From Saccharina japonica (taxonomy: Eukaryota > Sar > Phaeophyceae > Laminariales > Laminariaceae), in assembly GCA_008828725.1 (NCBI GenBank), contig MEHQ01000701.1, forward strand, positions 1 to 64,000: a DNA stretch of 64,000 nt, written 5' to 3'. How positions within the stretch are numbered: position 1 is the first letter of the stretch; each line of letters opens with the position of its first letter. The notes below the pieces were generated by a model. It worked only from the letters and a program-made list of their open reading frames with translations, made no database searches and was not told the DNA's origin. This document shows positions 23,091 through 35,066 of the stretch, piece after piece. The position numbers were made by a program, and so were the translations under genes.

Positions 23091-23754
23091 TCACAGCTAA
23101 AACACGAATGCGGCTGTACAAGCAGTACGCGACAGGTGTTAAGAATCTGATACTGAAGAGATTTGAGACTGAGGTTTTGGGGGAAAAAATAGAATGCGAT
23201 TTCTTTGTACTGAAAATAGTGTCGAACACGCCCAGTCTTTACATGAGGATTCCAGTCTGGCCAAAAACAAGAGATTTTTCACATCTGTCGCGTACTGCTG
23301 TATGTACATACAAGAATAATAAATTCATGTATGCTTGGAAAAGGATGCATCCGTTCACATGTGGAACAGATCAGATAGATCATTGCCACTTCATGATCTA
23401 GATCCTTAAACAGGGTATGATAGATATATTCCTGATCTGTATGATCTGTATGATCTGTATGATCTACAACTCATGTTCCCGGGTGGGATCCGTATACGTA
23501 CATGATCTAGGACAATGTTTTCTGGGTTGAGATCTGTACACATATAGATCCTGCACAACAAATCATAACGGCAGGTTAGTATCTAGATGATCTGTAGATG
23601 ACCTATGATATCTGTAGATGACCTGTTCGACGTGTAAAAAACTGTCCGCTGTTTGCCGGTGGAGGAAAAAAAACTCGGAAAAACAAAAAAACAATCATGC
23701 CACATACGTACATCATTTTTTTTTAATATACTAACTGTAGAGGAGGTGTGTGTG

Positions 23755-23965
23755 CGCCTTTTGGCAAGAGACTGCACAATTCGACGCGAGTCGACGAGGG
23801 AAGAAAGGGCTCAAGTCTTCTCGCGATAAAAACGCAAGGCACGAACCGTAGTGTGGGAGCAGGGAGAGGAGCCTACTTGGTGACCCCAGATCTGAGCTAC
23901 GACTAGGAAGGCGAGAGAGAAAGGAAGGGCGAAGATAATACATTCGATGGAAAAAAAAAATGGTA
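23755..23965 (+). mobile_element. 5'-truncated SINE (S4 mirror) in arm C2
   Basis: The inverted copy of S4, with the A-run at about 23950-23960. Confidence 0.55.
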
Positions 23966-25262
23966 AGGAACCGCAGCGGGTGTGAGTTTTGGGTGGATGG
24001 GTGAGGATGGCCGCGAGTGAGTGGGTGGGTGGGTGGGTGGGTGGGGTGGGCGATATTTGGAGGCATCACACCACAAGCAAGCCAGCGCGTTGGACTACTG
24101 CTCTGTTGTTGTGCTCTTGCAACACGCGCTGTCGTTGTGACGCTGTTGGAGTCGGTTCTAAAAACCGCCGCCAGGGGCCCAGAACGAACGCAAGGCGCAC
24201 CACTCTGTATAGATACGTAGGCAGTGCGTATTGAAGCTGCTGCCCCAAGTGCGGTTGGTGGTTCTGGCGGAGCAGCAGCAGCGACGTCGACACGCTCCGA
24301 TGCCAAGGAACGACGCGGAGAACGGTCTCCTTTGCCTGTGCCGTCAACGTTTTAAGCTAATTTTCGTGTGATTTAGTTACTACCTGGTACAATATATCAG
24401 GGGAGGCACAAAAAACTTGCGGAAAACCATGGATGGTCAGGTGGGTTCATTGTTTTACGTCACAGCAGTCATCGCGAGCCTGCCCAAAGTTGATTCTTCA
24501 AGCAAAGGCCCGACCGATACACACACGAGGGGTACAAAAAAGCTGCTCCTCTCGAAAACCGCCCGCCCCTTCTATATAGATAAGTGGTCCATCACGGTCG
24601 GTATCGTCCTCGCTTTTCGTCTGCAACGTGGAGCAGGTCAAACCGTTGCAGCACCGCGACTGAGTGACCACATGACACGACATAGGCTACGACAGACTCT
24701 ACGTACGCACAAGAAGAGCACTCCTACGATACGACTATATGCGAGCAGAATAATAGTAGAGTCACCCTATTTTTTTTATTTTTTTTTTAACGTATTCGTC
24801 CTCTGTTCACACGAGAATGGGGGTGGGGGTGGGTGGGGGTGTGGGGTGTGTAGGGAGTAGGGAGGTGTTTGTTTTAAGACCGTGTGCGTGCGTCGTCTCT
24901 CACCCCGCTGAACCCTACTTTTCCGTCCAACGTAACGCAGCACTTTCCCGAGGGCCCGTTGCTCTTCACCAACGAACCTTTTTTTTCGTTTGCTTCCCGT
25001 TCAACGGCAACACCCAGCAGGCCAGCAGGCCAGCAGGTCCAGGGTCCGCGTTTTTATTAGACCGCTGAACCGCTCTTTTTTAGCCAACGACACGCAGCAC
25101 AACCAGGGCCGGTCCGGTCCGTGACTCGAACGTGCCGCTTTTTGCTCGTACGTACTTTCCGTTGCCCCCCGTGAAAAAAACTTCCGATATCGATTCATAC
25201 TGCAGGTACATATACCTCCACTCCCGACCAAAGAGACCAGTTGATATGAGCCCTGTGTATGT

Positions 25263-25458
25263 ACAGAGTATTAATAGTGGTCCCTCTATAATGCCGGTTG
25301 AGTAGGAGTAGTGCCGGTTTCCCGCTACAATAACGCCTGTGAAATCGCTTGGCACAGACGGGATTCACCAGTGTGCGGAGTATAGTGCCGGTTGACGCTA
25401 CATATAGTGCCGATATTGTTGCCTGGCGCATACCGGCACTATAGAGGGACCGGCACTA
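25263..25458. mobile_element. MITE-like inverted-repeat element in arm C2
   Basis: The mirror copy of the element at 16598-16793. It lacks a 12-base duplication (ACTCCGCACATT) seen in C1. Confidence 0.5.
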
Positions 25459-26149
25459 CTGACTGTCACCACTCTGACTTCTACGTACTGCTATTATATG
25501 TGCGAGTACAATAGAAAGTTTCAAGCGTACTATTTGACCCTTTGCTGCATGGGGTGGTGGAACCCTCTGATCCTCTTGACCTTCTGAACTTTCCTCTCAC
25601 AAGAATTTCGAGTCGTTAATAATTTCGTTTTTTTTTTTTCCCCCCACCGATCTATGAGGAGGTTTGGCGGACGTCTCGAGACATCTCAAGGACTCAAGAC
25701 ACTATTCATATATATGTAAATATATAAATACATACGTCATGACACCCACCCTCCCACTCCAATCTTATAGATCTTGCCAACATACTCGCGAACATGGTTG
25801 ACACATACACACCGGCAAAGAGGGAATACACCCATACGATGGTTGACTGGGTCCGATTAGCTCAGGAAGTTGGTACGCCATAATACCTTCACCCACTCAC
25901 ACCCACCCACAGCACACCGATATCATACGTGCCGCGGGAGATATCCAAGGGCGCCCAAAAACAAGCACCAGGTACGAGCAAGTCTAATGTTGTGTCTTAC
26001 CCTGCTGATACCATTCACGAGTGCACTGAGCACCGAGCACTGCTGCCTGGTACTGCTATGGACTACGACTCTAGCACGGACGCAGACGCGATACGCACTC
26101 ATCCAGCTCGGGAACTGAGCTTCACTCGTGACAAGGAGGATCGGGAGGC

Positions 26150-26329
26150 GGGGGCGGGCGGTGTACTCATGCCGTGGGCACGGCCGTAGTCGTATGACCA
26201 TATAGACCCTTGCACCCCTACAATGCCGGGACGGAGAACGTTGGGTTTTCACCAACTAGGCAGACAATGCCTGCACCAAGCTTTGCGAAGCGAGACGTGA
26301 GGTATTGGGCGAGTCGCATGGAGGGTGAG
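26150..26329. repeat. R1 dispersed repeat in C2
   Basis: GTGTACTCATGCCGTG to GCATGGAGGGTGAG; the sequence directly after it is the GNAT fragment. Confidence 0.6.
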
Positions 26330-26602
26330 CGGGGGTGGGGTTGCCTCGAGGTAGTAAGGGCCGACGAAAACTCGCGCGCGGCGCTGCAGCTGTGGAGAAA
26401 ATTGGGGTTAAATGGTGTCAGTATCGGTGCCGGTGCCACCGCGGGAAGGGACGCCGTTTTCCAACAGAAAAATGGCGCCAGCGAAGAACGAAAAAGTGTT
26501 AAATCAGGACGTATATTTACCTGGTACGTGGTAACCTGGTACGTATTAATATGGCATGTGCTGGCATGTAAAACACGTTTGTATGCACGGGTACTCGTAT
26601 AG
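26330..26602 (+). pseudogene. GNAT N-acetyltransferase C-terminal fragment (arm C2)
   Basis: The frame reads ENSRAALQLWRKLGL, then about 12 residues later RDAVFQQK. In GNAT acetyltransferases motif B has the pattern NxxAxxLWxKLGF, followed in many fungal and algal members by a Gly-rich turn and DAxxxxK, which matches here. GNAT enzymes transfer acetyl from acetyl-CoA to amines. Immediately upstream (to about 26329) the sequence is an R1 repeat instead of the GNAT acetyl-CoA loop, so the coding region is cut. Downstream the frame runs through low-complexity residues to a stop at 26600. No start or acceptor was found. Confidence 0.4.
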
Positions 26603-27505
26603 TGCTCGTTGAAAGCTTGCAGGGGTTCTCGTAGTGCTCATCGAAAGCTAAGCTTGTTTGAAGCAGTGGCTCAACGAGTGTCGTATGGCATGGCCGAGGT
26701 ACTGCTGTAGGTCTACGAGTCTACGAGTACGTACTACGTGTATGTAGGAGGAACAGTTAATGACATGTAGGAGGAGCAGTTGATGGTAGATGTCCAAACT
26801 CGGCGCAGTTTTGGAGGTCGGTTGTCGTCCTGGAACGACCGAACGACCGTAAAATAAGAAACGCTTCGATGTTTGCTCCTCAGGCAACATTTCGGCCATT
26901 AAACACAAGCAGTGGTGGTGTGGTGCGCACACAAAAAAAACACAAAACGGATGTTTAATATGCTATCATATGTATGAGCATCGTACATATTTATCCATCA
27001 ACTTATATCTATCTGTAGTACAACAAAAGGAAGCGTAGAGATGGTACCTGGTACTGCTTTACTTGCGTACAAGGTATAGCACTATACCCGGTGATTTTCT
27101 ATGCTTGCGCGGACAACTGGAGGGGACAATATCTCATTGGCGCGTTACTGGTGGTGTATATATCACTACGTACAACAGAAGAAGTTAGAGTATAGAGTGG
27201 TACTGCTTTGTTTGCGTACAAGGTATAGCAGCTGTGTACCTGGTAAATTTCTATGCTTGCTCGGTTAACTCGAGGCAGACAACATCTTATTGGCGCGTTA
27301 CTGGTTTATTATGTTTACAATGCCATCTGATGCCATTTTTATCACACCATCATATACACCAGGTACGGGGTATATACTCACAGCGGTTGTTTTTTTAATT
27401 TTTTAATATACTCACTCGTACCGTACTTCCGTGTGACATCCCTGATTGATCCAAGCAAGTGCCACCCTACGAATACTGCTGGTGATGATACACAGCGATT
27501 GCTAA

Positions 27506-27760
27506 CGCTACGCACGTACTCGTAGCGACGAAATATATATCAAGAGGAACGTGTCGGAAGGTCGAGAGGCGGTGTGCTCGCCGAAACCGTTCCGAATTGC
27601 TGCCGAAAAAGGCCGAAAAAAGGCAGAGAAAACGTGCGACAATTGTGGCCAGCGCGCGATGCACGTATACCCGCAAACCTTGTCGAAGAACTCTCGCGAG
27701 CTGTGGTCTGTAGGCTGTACGCTGTGCCAAAGGCCTGCCGGTGATATGATTTATACGTGA
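27506..27760 (+). CDS. Exon-like ORF with a CxxC...CxxC zinc-ribbon-like spacing
   Basis: An open stretch without its own ATG, ending in TGA. It encodes a basic segment (RIAAEKGRKKAEK), then CDNCG, then about 23 residues later CTLC, close to a short C-terminus. Two CxxC pairs at that spacing are typical of zinc ribbons, but no family is recognised. If real it would be a terminal exon; a possible acceptor lies near 27544 (tcaag). No upstream exon was found. Confidence 0.2.
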   Translation, partial: RYARTRSDEIYIKRNVSEGREAVCSPKPFRIAAEKGRKKAEKTCDNCGQRAMHVYPQTLSKNSRELWSVGCTLCQRPAGDMIYT

Positions 27761-29202
27761 AACACGTGGGTTGAACTTCTTGACAAAAGAACAAATTAAG
27801 TTACTACATACTGCAGCACTTCTACTTAATTTCACCAAAAATCAAACTATAGGCAGAAGAAGTAGTGACGAAGGTCGACGGAATATGACGAATCTACGAT
27901 AAAATGTTCAAACTTGGACAAAAATCACAAAAAAAAAACGAATAAAACATGAAAAATGTAAAACAGGTTCTAGAACAGAACCACCTTCAACGAAAGTACG
28001 CTCCTACGTACGTACGACGAAAATACCAAAATGCTTTGGAATATACACTCTGGTGCTGCTTTATGCTACCTGCTGGTACGGCGAGACGACGAGTAAAATA
28101 ATACCAGGTAGTAAAATAGTATCATACCTGTGTGTACGACTCTTATGAGCAGGTACATGTACCAGTCTCTATTCCACGATACTCACGATGGCTTCAGAAC
28201 GGCTCAGCGTTCACCGACTCTTTCAATACTCCCACCGAACTGCTATTAGAGCGTGCATCAGCCAGCTAGGTACAACAGCATGATACGTATATACCAGTAC
28301 CTGTAGCATTCGTAGCTCTCTACCAGTACGAGCAGTGGGCTAAACTCTAAACTCGTCCCAGAGGGTACGCACGAATTACAAGCAGTACAGCCAACTGCAA
28401 TATATCGCGTGTGTGCTCGAAGCAGCACTATAGAATCAAGATAAAAACGCGGAGGGTTGATGAAATGTTCAGCAAAAGTCCGATTGCCCGATTGCGATAC
28501 CACTTTTTACTAGCAGGTCAGCTTGCCGTGCAAGGGAGGCAGGCAAATAGCCATAGCCCAGACCAGCAGCAGGGCCTTGAACACTCCAGGTTAGGTGCTC
28601 GAGCACAAGTCTAGGTCACAATTATCAGTCTGTGGAAAGAGAGCATGTTCCAGCCCTGCTGGCTGCGAGGTCGCATCTGACCGAGAATCCCCATAAATAC
28701 CGAGTACCAGGGTCTCTCTTTTTCTCCGAAGGAAGTACAGAGCATTCCAATCGTCGCTCACCTCCAGCGGCACGGCCTCCACCTCCAGTGAAACCTCTTC
28801 CTTGCGAGGTGCGCACGTGGTCATTATTATGTTGCGGGGTTGCAGCAGCACCGCGTGCAGGTATATAACTAGCGTTGCAGTTGTTAAAGTCCGACGCGAG
28901 AAGCGCAAGAGCCGCACTCGGCCTCGGCAAGAAAACAACCCATATAGGCCGCCTGCTGTGCTCATTTTGAGAAAAACAAGGAGGCGTTTTAGGGCAAAAG
29001 TTCTCTTTTTCTGATAATTTTCCTGTTTTTTCTTATATAAACAGCAGTCACTAAAATTATTCCTGTTTACGGTTCTTCAGCCTTTTCGCCTTTTCTATCG
29101 TAGAACTCGAGCTCGGTTTCTGTCTGTCGCCCTCTCAGCTCACACACCTCTGCTTTCTTCGTGAGACAGATCAACGAACAAGACGAGCAAAAAGTAACAG
29201 GC

Positions 29203-29598
29203 ATGCCAGCACAGGTTGCACAAGCAGACCACCTCCTAGACGGCCAGGGTTCGTCGCCACTACAGCAGCAGCAGGAGGAGCAGCAACAGGAGCAGCAGGA
29301 GCAGCTCCAGAAGCACCAGCAGCAGCAGGAGCAGCACCAGGAGCAGCACCGGCAGGAGGAGGAGGAGGAGGAGGAGGAGGAGGACGAGGAACAGCAGGAG
29401 GTGGTGCTTGCTGCAGCAGCATCAGATCAGGAGGATGGTGATCAGCAGCATCAGCAAGAAGGCAACGACACGCAGCAGGATGGCGAAAGCATGGCATCAA
29501 CAGCAGCGCCGGTAGAGGAGACGGATACTCACGGCAACGACAGCAAGCAAGGCTTTGGCCAAGGTGGGAAGCACTCAGGCCAGCAGAGCAGGCAGTAG
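29203..29598 (+). CDS. Putative Q/E-rich low-complexity protein, 131 aa
   Basis: A TATATAA box at 29034-29040 is followed by about 130 bases of pyrimidine-rich leader. The first ATG downstream in this frame (29203) opens a frame that runs to TAG at 29596. The product starts MPAQVAQADHLLDGQG and then is dominated by Gln and Glu with some His, Ala and Asp (imperfect CAG, GAG and CAC triplets). It is acidic and probably disordered, with no domain. The alternating Q/E mixture keeps one frame open through imperfect repeats, which weakly supports coding. A chance ORF in a CAG/GAG microsatellite is the main alternative, and the antisense frame is open too. Confidence 0.35.
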   Translation: MPAQVAQADHLLDGQGSSPLQQQQEEQQQEQQEQLQKHQQQQEQHQEQHRQEEEEEEEEEDEEQQEVVLAAAASDQEDGDQQHQQEGNDTQQDGESMASTAAPVEETDTHGNDSKQGFGQGGKHSGQQSRQ

Positions 29599-30908
29599 TT
29601 GTACTGGCGTCGTAGTCAGTGCCTGCGGTGGTTCTCTCGATCCTTGGCCTGTGAAGCCAAGGCAACGTTTCTCCACACTGCTTGCTCATCAATCCGATTT
29701 TCACAGCAGCAGCAGTTTTCCCAGCCGTAGTCAACAGTTCGCTTGTCTCAGCAAGCTACCGGTAGCACATCGAGCACATCCTGCTCGGCTAGCGGGCCAA
29801 AGGGCGTGCGTCCTATTGTGGCCTCCAGTCGGCCTCCTGTCGGCCTCCTATCATCTTCGTCGAGCGAGCCAGCAAGTGGATGATCTTGTTCTTCGTTGGA
29901 AATTGGGCTTGGTTTTTTATGTACGAGTGAGAGTATAATAGTACTGGTGAGATGACGTACGTACGTGTCGTGCTCGTATATCCAAATATCTTAAAAATAC
30001 CAGTATAAAACGCGCGGTAAATAACGGTCGTGTCTAGCCAAAACCTTCTCAAGCAACAACAGCTATACAAGGCCGGCTGTGCCCACCCCGAAGACCCGAG
30101 CACCACCGCACGCTTGCCAAGGCACGATGCTGGGGGTAAAACGGCAAGAACACTACTAGAACCCGCTGCTTGCTGCTGCTGTGGTGTTTCTCGCCGAGAG
30201 GGGGGGGCACAAAGCAAAGGAAGGAGGATCCGATCCGAGAAGTCAGAGATCATTTCGTTTTTTTCTTCTTCGATTTTGGGTTCTGTTTTTGAAGCTTCTT
30301 CGCGTTCATCACGTATTGTATACCGGTATTTGTATACAGCGATATGGTCTGCAGCAGTCGTTTCGATCCACCACGCAACGCGCGCCAAAAAATATCCACG
30401 TGTATTTATAAGCAGTTTAGTTTCAACGCGTCGCTGCGTGGAAGCTGCTGTGGAAAAAGGCGGGTATTCGCCTGTTTTTTTTTGTTTTGTTTTTTCTGTG
30501 GGGTGCGCGATGGGGTGGCGGCGTCTATCGTATCTGCGTCAGTCAGTCAGTCAGTCCAGCTTTTACCCATCCATGAGGCTCTTTTTTTTGCTCCCCCGCA
30601 GTTGTGTACATTACCTGGTACTACTACGTACATCCAGCAGTATGTGGAACGATTCCTAATCAGTGTCGATGTTTATAATGCTGTGCCTAACACAGACCGT
30701 TCAGGATAGATTCGGGTAATTGTCAATGGACATGATGGCTTTGGTTGGCTGTTCTTTTTCACTTTGTGCCCGCGGACTGTCATTCTGGCAGCACTTCAGA
30801 CAGCAGCTGCGTGCTCCATCTTGTTCCCACGCCTACCGTTTGTTTTTGTACAGACAGCACTTCAGACAGTAGTTACGCTGTAGTCGGCAAATTCATTGGT
30901 AAAGAGTG

Positions 30909-30931
30909 GGAGGGGGGGGGGGGGGGGGGAA

Positions 30932-30963
<32 letters not shown>
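30909..30963. repeat. Long G-run
   Basis: About 55 bases of almost pure G with one AA interruption. Could form G-quadruplexes; also a common place for assembly or consensus errors. Confidence 0.8.
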
Positions 30964-30964
<1 letters not shown>

Positions 30965-31380
30965 CGATACTGCTGTTGTAGTCGAATGGACATTGCGGGC
31001 GTGTAGTTCAGTTTTGGACACGCATAACATGCTGTAGGGATTTCAGGTGTACCTCTTCGGACTTGCGTATCCTTTCCCTGCTAAGTGTGCGTGTTCTTTA
31101 GGATTCTCTGATGGCTCTAGCACTTTTGTGACCACGGGCCGTGATCTTGCTAGATCAGACTATAGGGATTAGCAACTGAAACGAGTTTAATGTGAAGAAA
31201 AACAACAACAACAACACCGGAATAGAGCTATTAAATAAAACATGTATGCATGTATGTGATGGCTCGTACGTACGTAAATGCAGTGCGTCGTAGTAGTAGG
31301 ACAACACAACGCTCATACTTCAGTCGCACTTTATTAATGCGGGAAAAGTCTTATTTCCACTGATGAAGAATAAATCTTAC

Positions 31381-31382
31381 CC

Positions 31383-31421
<39 letters not shown>

Positions 31422-31422
31422 C
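31381..31422. repeat. (CT)n microsatellite
   Basis: About 40 bases of CT dinucleotides with one interruption, immediately upstream of the tandem array; possible H-DNA-forming mirror sequence. Confidence 0.8.
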
Positions 31423-34355
31423 CAGCCTCTCTCTCTCTTGTCGGCCCAGCCGTCATTTCTCTTACCCATACGCTCGCCAAACATACTACGAGTAGCGATA
31501 CCATTAATAGGAATTAATGGCAAAACGTCATAATAATAGGAACAATTATTGTCATCATCCACAGCCATCAGGTGCTTTACTAACTAACATTCGTCCATTA
31601 TCAATATGATACCTGGTGTCATGTACATATTCATAGCACGTACATCCTACTGAGAGAGTGAATCACCAAAAGCGGGACGAAAACCAACGTTATACGTATA
31701 CATATTTAGTAACCATTGTTGTTTTATCATGAGTTATACCCCGTGTCCCGTTCCCGACGGCACAATAAAAGTGGCGATTGGTTCCCTAATCATATCACGA
31801 GAGACAAGCAAGAATTCTGTTTTATATTAAACTTGCCCACGAACGAATATGCTGCGGCTGCTGTTGTTGCTTGTAGTATCGTACCACTCACGGTTCACAG
31901 TGGGTGCGCCGTTTGTATGCATTGATCGTATGACACGCAGCAGTAGTATATAGTATCAATAGTAGCAGCAGCTTCTGCCTATCGCATCGATGGGAGGCCG
32001 GGGGGTGGGGGGGGGGGGGTTGCAAGACAATCGGCGACGAAAACAAAACCGGAACTTACATGGCGAGACACGTACACTAGTAATAAAGCGTGCCATGTTT
32101 TCGAGTTTACCACCCACCACACACGTACTCGTATACCACTCTGAACCGAAATATAAGGACCATTTCAAGTGAATGTTGATATACAAAAGGTCCTTATATT
32201 CAGGTGTACATGCAGCAATTAATTATCACATAATCACAGATACAATTATCACAATTACAATATCATAATGATATTGGCACCAGGTATAATGCAGCTGCAA
32301 GGTTATTTAAGTTTACTCACAGAGTACATACATGCGCTGGGCGTTCGATTGTTCCGTATTCTTTCCTTTTCAGTTTTTCTTTAAAATGTAATAATTGGGC
32401 CATTCGAGACTCAATTCATCATCTACATAATATGTTCCATGCCTGCTGTGCTTTCAAAGTTTTGGTGGTTTCGATGACTTTTTTTTCAAACATTCGTCCA
32501 TTATCAATATGATACCTGGTGTCATGTACATATTCATAGCACGTACATCCTACTGAGAGAGTGAATCACCAAAAGCGGGACGAAAACCAACGTTATACGT
32601 ATACATATTTAGTAACCATTGTTGTTTTATCATGAGTTATACCCCGTGTCCCGTTCCCGACGGCACAATAAAAGTGGCGATTGGTTCCCTAATCATATCA
32701 CGAGAGACAAGCAAGAATTCTGTTTTATATTAAACTTGCCCACGAACGAATATGCTGCGGCTGCTGTTGTTGCTTGTAGTATCGTACCACTCACGGTTCA
32801 CAGTGGGTGCGCCGTTTGTATGCATTGATCGTATGACACGCAGCAGTAGTATATAGTATCAATAGTAGCAGCAGCTTCTGCCTATCGCATCGATGGGAGG
32901 CCGGGCGGGGGGCGGTTCGCAAGTACAATCGGCGACGAAAACAAAACCGGAACTTACATGGCGAGACACGTACACTAGTAATAAAGCGTGCCATGTTTTC
33001 GAGTTTACCACCCACCACACACGTACTCGTATGCCACTCTGAACCGAAATATAAGGACCATTTCAAGTGAATGTTGATATACAAAAGGTCCTTATATTCA
33101 GGTGTACATGCAGCAATTAATTATCACATAATCACAGATACAATTATCACAATTACAATATCATAATGATATTGGCACCAGGTATAATGCAGCTGCAAGG
33201 TTATTTAAGTTTACTCACAGAGTACATACATGCGCTGGGCGTTCGATTGTTCCGTATTCTTTCCTTTTCAGTTTTTCTTTAAAATGTAACAGCCTCTCTC
33301 TCTCTTGTCGGCCCAGCCGTCATTTCTCTTACCCATACGCTCGCCAAACATACTACGAGTAGCGATACCATTAATAGGAATTAATGGCAAAACGTCATAA
33401 TAATAGGAACAATTATTGTCATCATCCACAGCCATCAGGTGCTTTACTAACTAACATTCGTCCATTATCAATATGATACCTGGTGTCATGTACATATTCA
33501 TAGCACGTACATCCTACTGAGAGAGTGAATCACCAAAAGCGGGACGAAAACCAACGTTATACGTATACATATTTAGTAACCATTGTTGTTTTATCATGAG
33601 TTATACCCCGTGTCCCGTTCCCGACGGCACAATAAAAGTGGCGATTGGTTCCCTAATCATATCACGAGAGACAAGCAAGAATTCTGTTTTATATTAAACT
33701 TGCCCACGAACGAATATGCTGCGGCTGCTGTTGTTGCTTGTAGTATCGTACCACTCACGGTTCACAGTGGGTGCGCCGTTTGTATGCATTGATCGTATGA
33801 CACGCAGCAGTAGTATATAGTATCAATAGTAGCAGCAGCTTCTGCCTATCGCATCGATGGGAGGCCGGGGGGTGGGGGGGGGGGGGTTGCAAGACAATCG
33901 GCGACGAAAACAAAACCGGAACTTACATGGCGAGACACGTACACTAGTAATAAAGCGTGCCATGTTTTCGAGTTTACCACCCACCACACACGTACTCGTA
34001 TACCACTCTGAACCGAAATATAAGGACCATTTCAAGTGAATGTTGATATACAAAAGGTCCTTATATTCAGGTGTACATGCAGCAATTAATTATCACATAA
34101 TCACAGATACAATTATCACAATTACAATATCATAATGATATTGGCACCAGGTATAATGCAGCTGCAAGGTTATTTAAGTTTACTCACAGAGTACATACAT
34201 GCGCTGGGCGTTCGATTGTTCCGTATTCTTTCCTTTTCAGTTTTTCTTTAAAATGTAATAATTGGGCCATTCGAGACTCAATTCATCATCTACATAATAT
34301 GTTCCATGCCTGCTGTGCTTTCAAAGTTTTGGTGGTTTCGATGACTTTTTTTTCA
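31423..34355. repeat. Tandem array of three units (1066, 801 and 1066 bases)
   Basis: Unit 1 is 31423-32488, unit 2 is 32489-33289 (truncated at both ends) and unit 3 is 33290-34355. Offsets are exactly 903 and 1867 bases. Units 1 and 3 are almost identical, including a G-tract; unit 2 differs there. Each holds a Stowaway-like half element (ACCACTCTGAACCGAAATAT to AAGGTCCTTATATTCAGG). A 69-residue ORF repeats with the unit but has no other coding sign. Confidence 0.9.
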
Positions 34356-34954
34356 GCAAACAACCCTGCGGTACGAAGACAGGTAGACAGTAGACAGTAG
34401 ACAGGCCTAAGTCCCCCGCAGTGAGCCTCCTAGCGTGGCGTTACCCAACGTCACTCGAAAAGCGTAGATCACTGCGCTTTCCCGAGCCGATTCGATTGGA
34501 CGATGGGCCTCGACCCCCGCGCCAAGGTACACATACATTCGTACGTACGTCGTAGTGGTGTATCTGGTACATAATAAATGTTGCCATCATCACCTCAACC
34601 CGGATTTTTCCCAGAATTTTCTCGGATTTCTCGTAATGTGACATCGTGTTTATTCTACTTCGCGAAGATGCGGTGTATACAACCAATTTATAATACACGA
34701 ATGAATGCAATTATGCCAGGGTTATGACAGTCCCGCCGAGTCCAAGAGGAGACCGACATCAGTCACTGCCCACCGCACGTTTGCCCCACCCACCCACCCA
34801 CCCACGTTTTTTTTTGGTGGACGGGCCTCAAATTTGGCCTTAGCCCAGTCATGAAGACATCTACAACACCCCGGGCAGTTTCATACCACGAGTACCCCCC
34901 CCGCCCCCGCGCTAATACGCCCCCCCCGCTCCAACCCCCCCCTCTGCCGCCGCG

Positions 34955-35066
34955 ATGTCGTTTAAAGTTGACGTTAACGACCTTCGTCCCCCGCGCCCGC
35001 CGGCCACCCCACCACCACCCTCTGGCCATGTCGACCTAGAACTCCTATCTCCACTGCCTTGCGGAG
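34955..35066 (+). CDS. KH gene exon 1 (start codon)
   Basis: Encodes residues 1-37, starting MSFKVDVNDL, proline-rich, plus the first base of codon 38. The donor is g|gtacta at 35067. Split codon G|TT gives Val38, joining into PESAVKFLVP of KH1. An upstream ATG at 34851 in another frame would form an overlapping uORF if the transcript begins before it. The exon assignment rests on phase and on being the nearest open ATG; transcript data could move the start. Confidence 0.7.

Larger units (their letters stand above)
22144..26972. repeat. Segments B3-C2: right arm of the 4.8-kb palindrome
   Basis: The reverse complement of 15090-19930, near-identical with small indels (coordinate sums drift from 42074 to 42056). 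It ends near ATGCTATCATATGTATGAG, the counterpart of the start of C1. Confidence 0.9.

Noticed and set aside
29171-29734. 187-codon Pro/Ala-rich minus-strand ORF
   Set aside because: Shadow of the CAG/GAG repeats of the Q/E-rich ORF; no promoter or start context on that strand.
31716-31925. 69-codon ORF repeated three times (31716, 32619, 33583)
   Set aside because: Repeats with the tandem DNA unit; no independent coding evidence.
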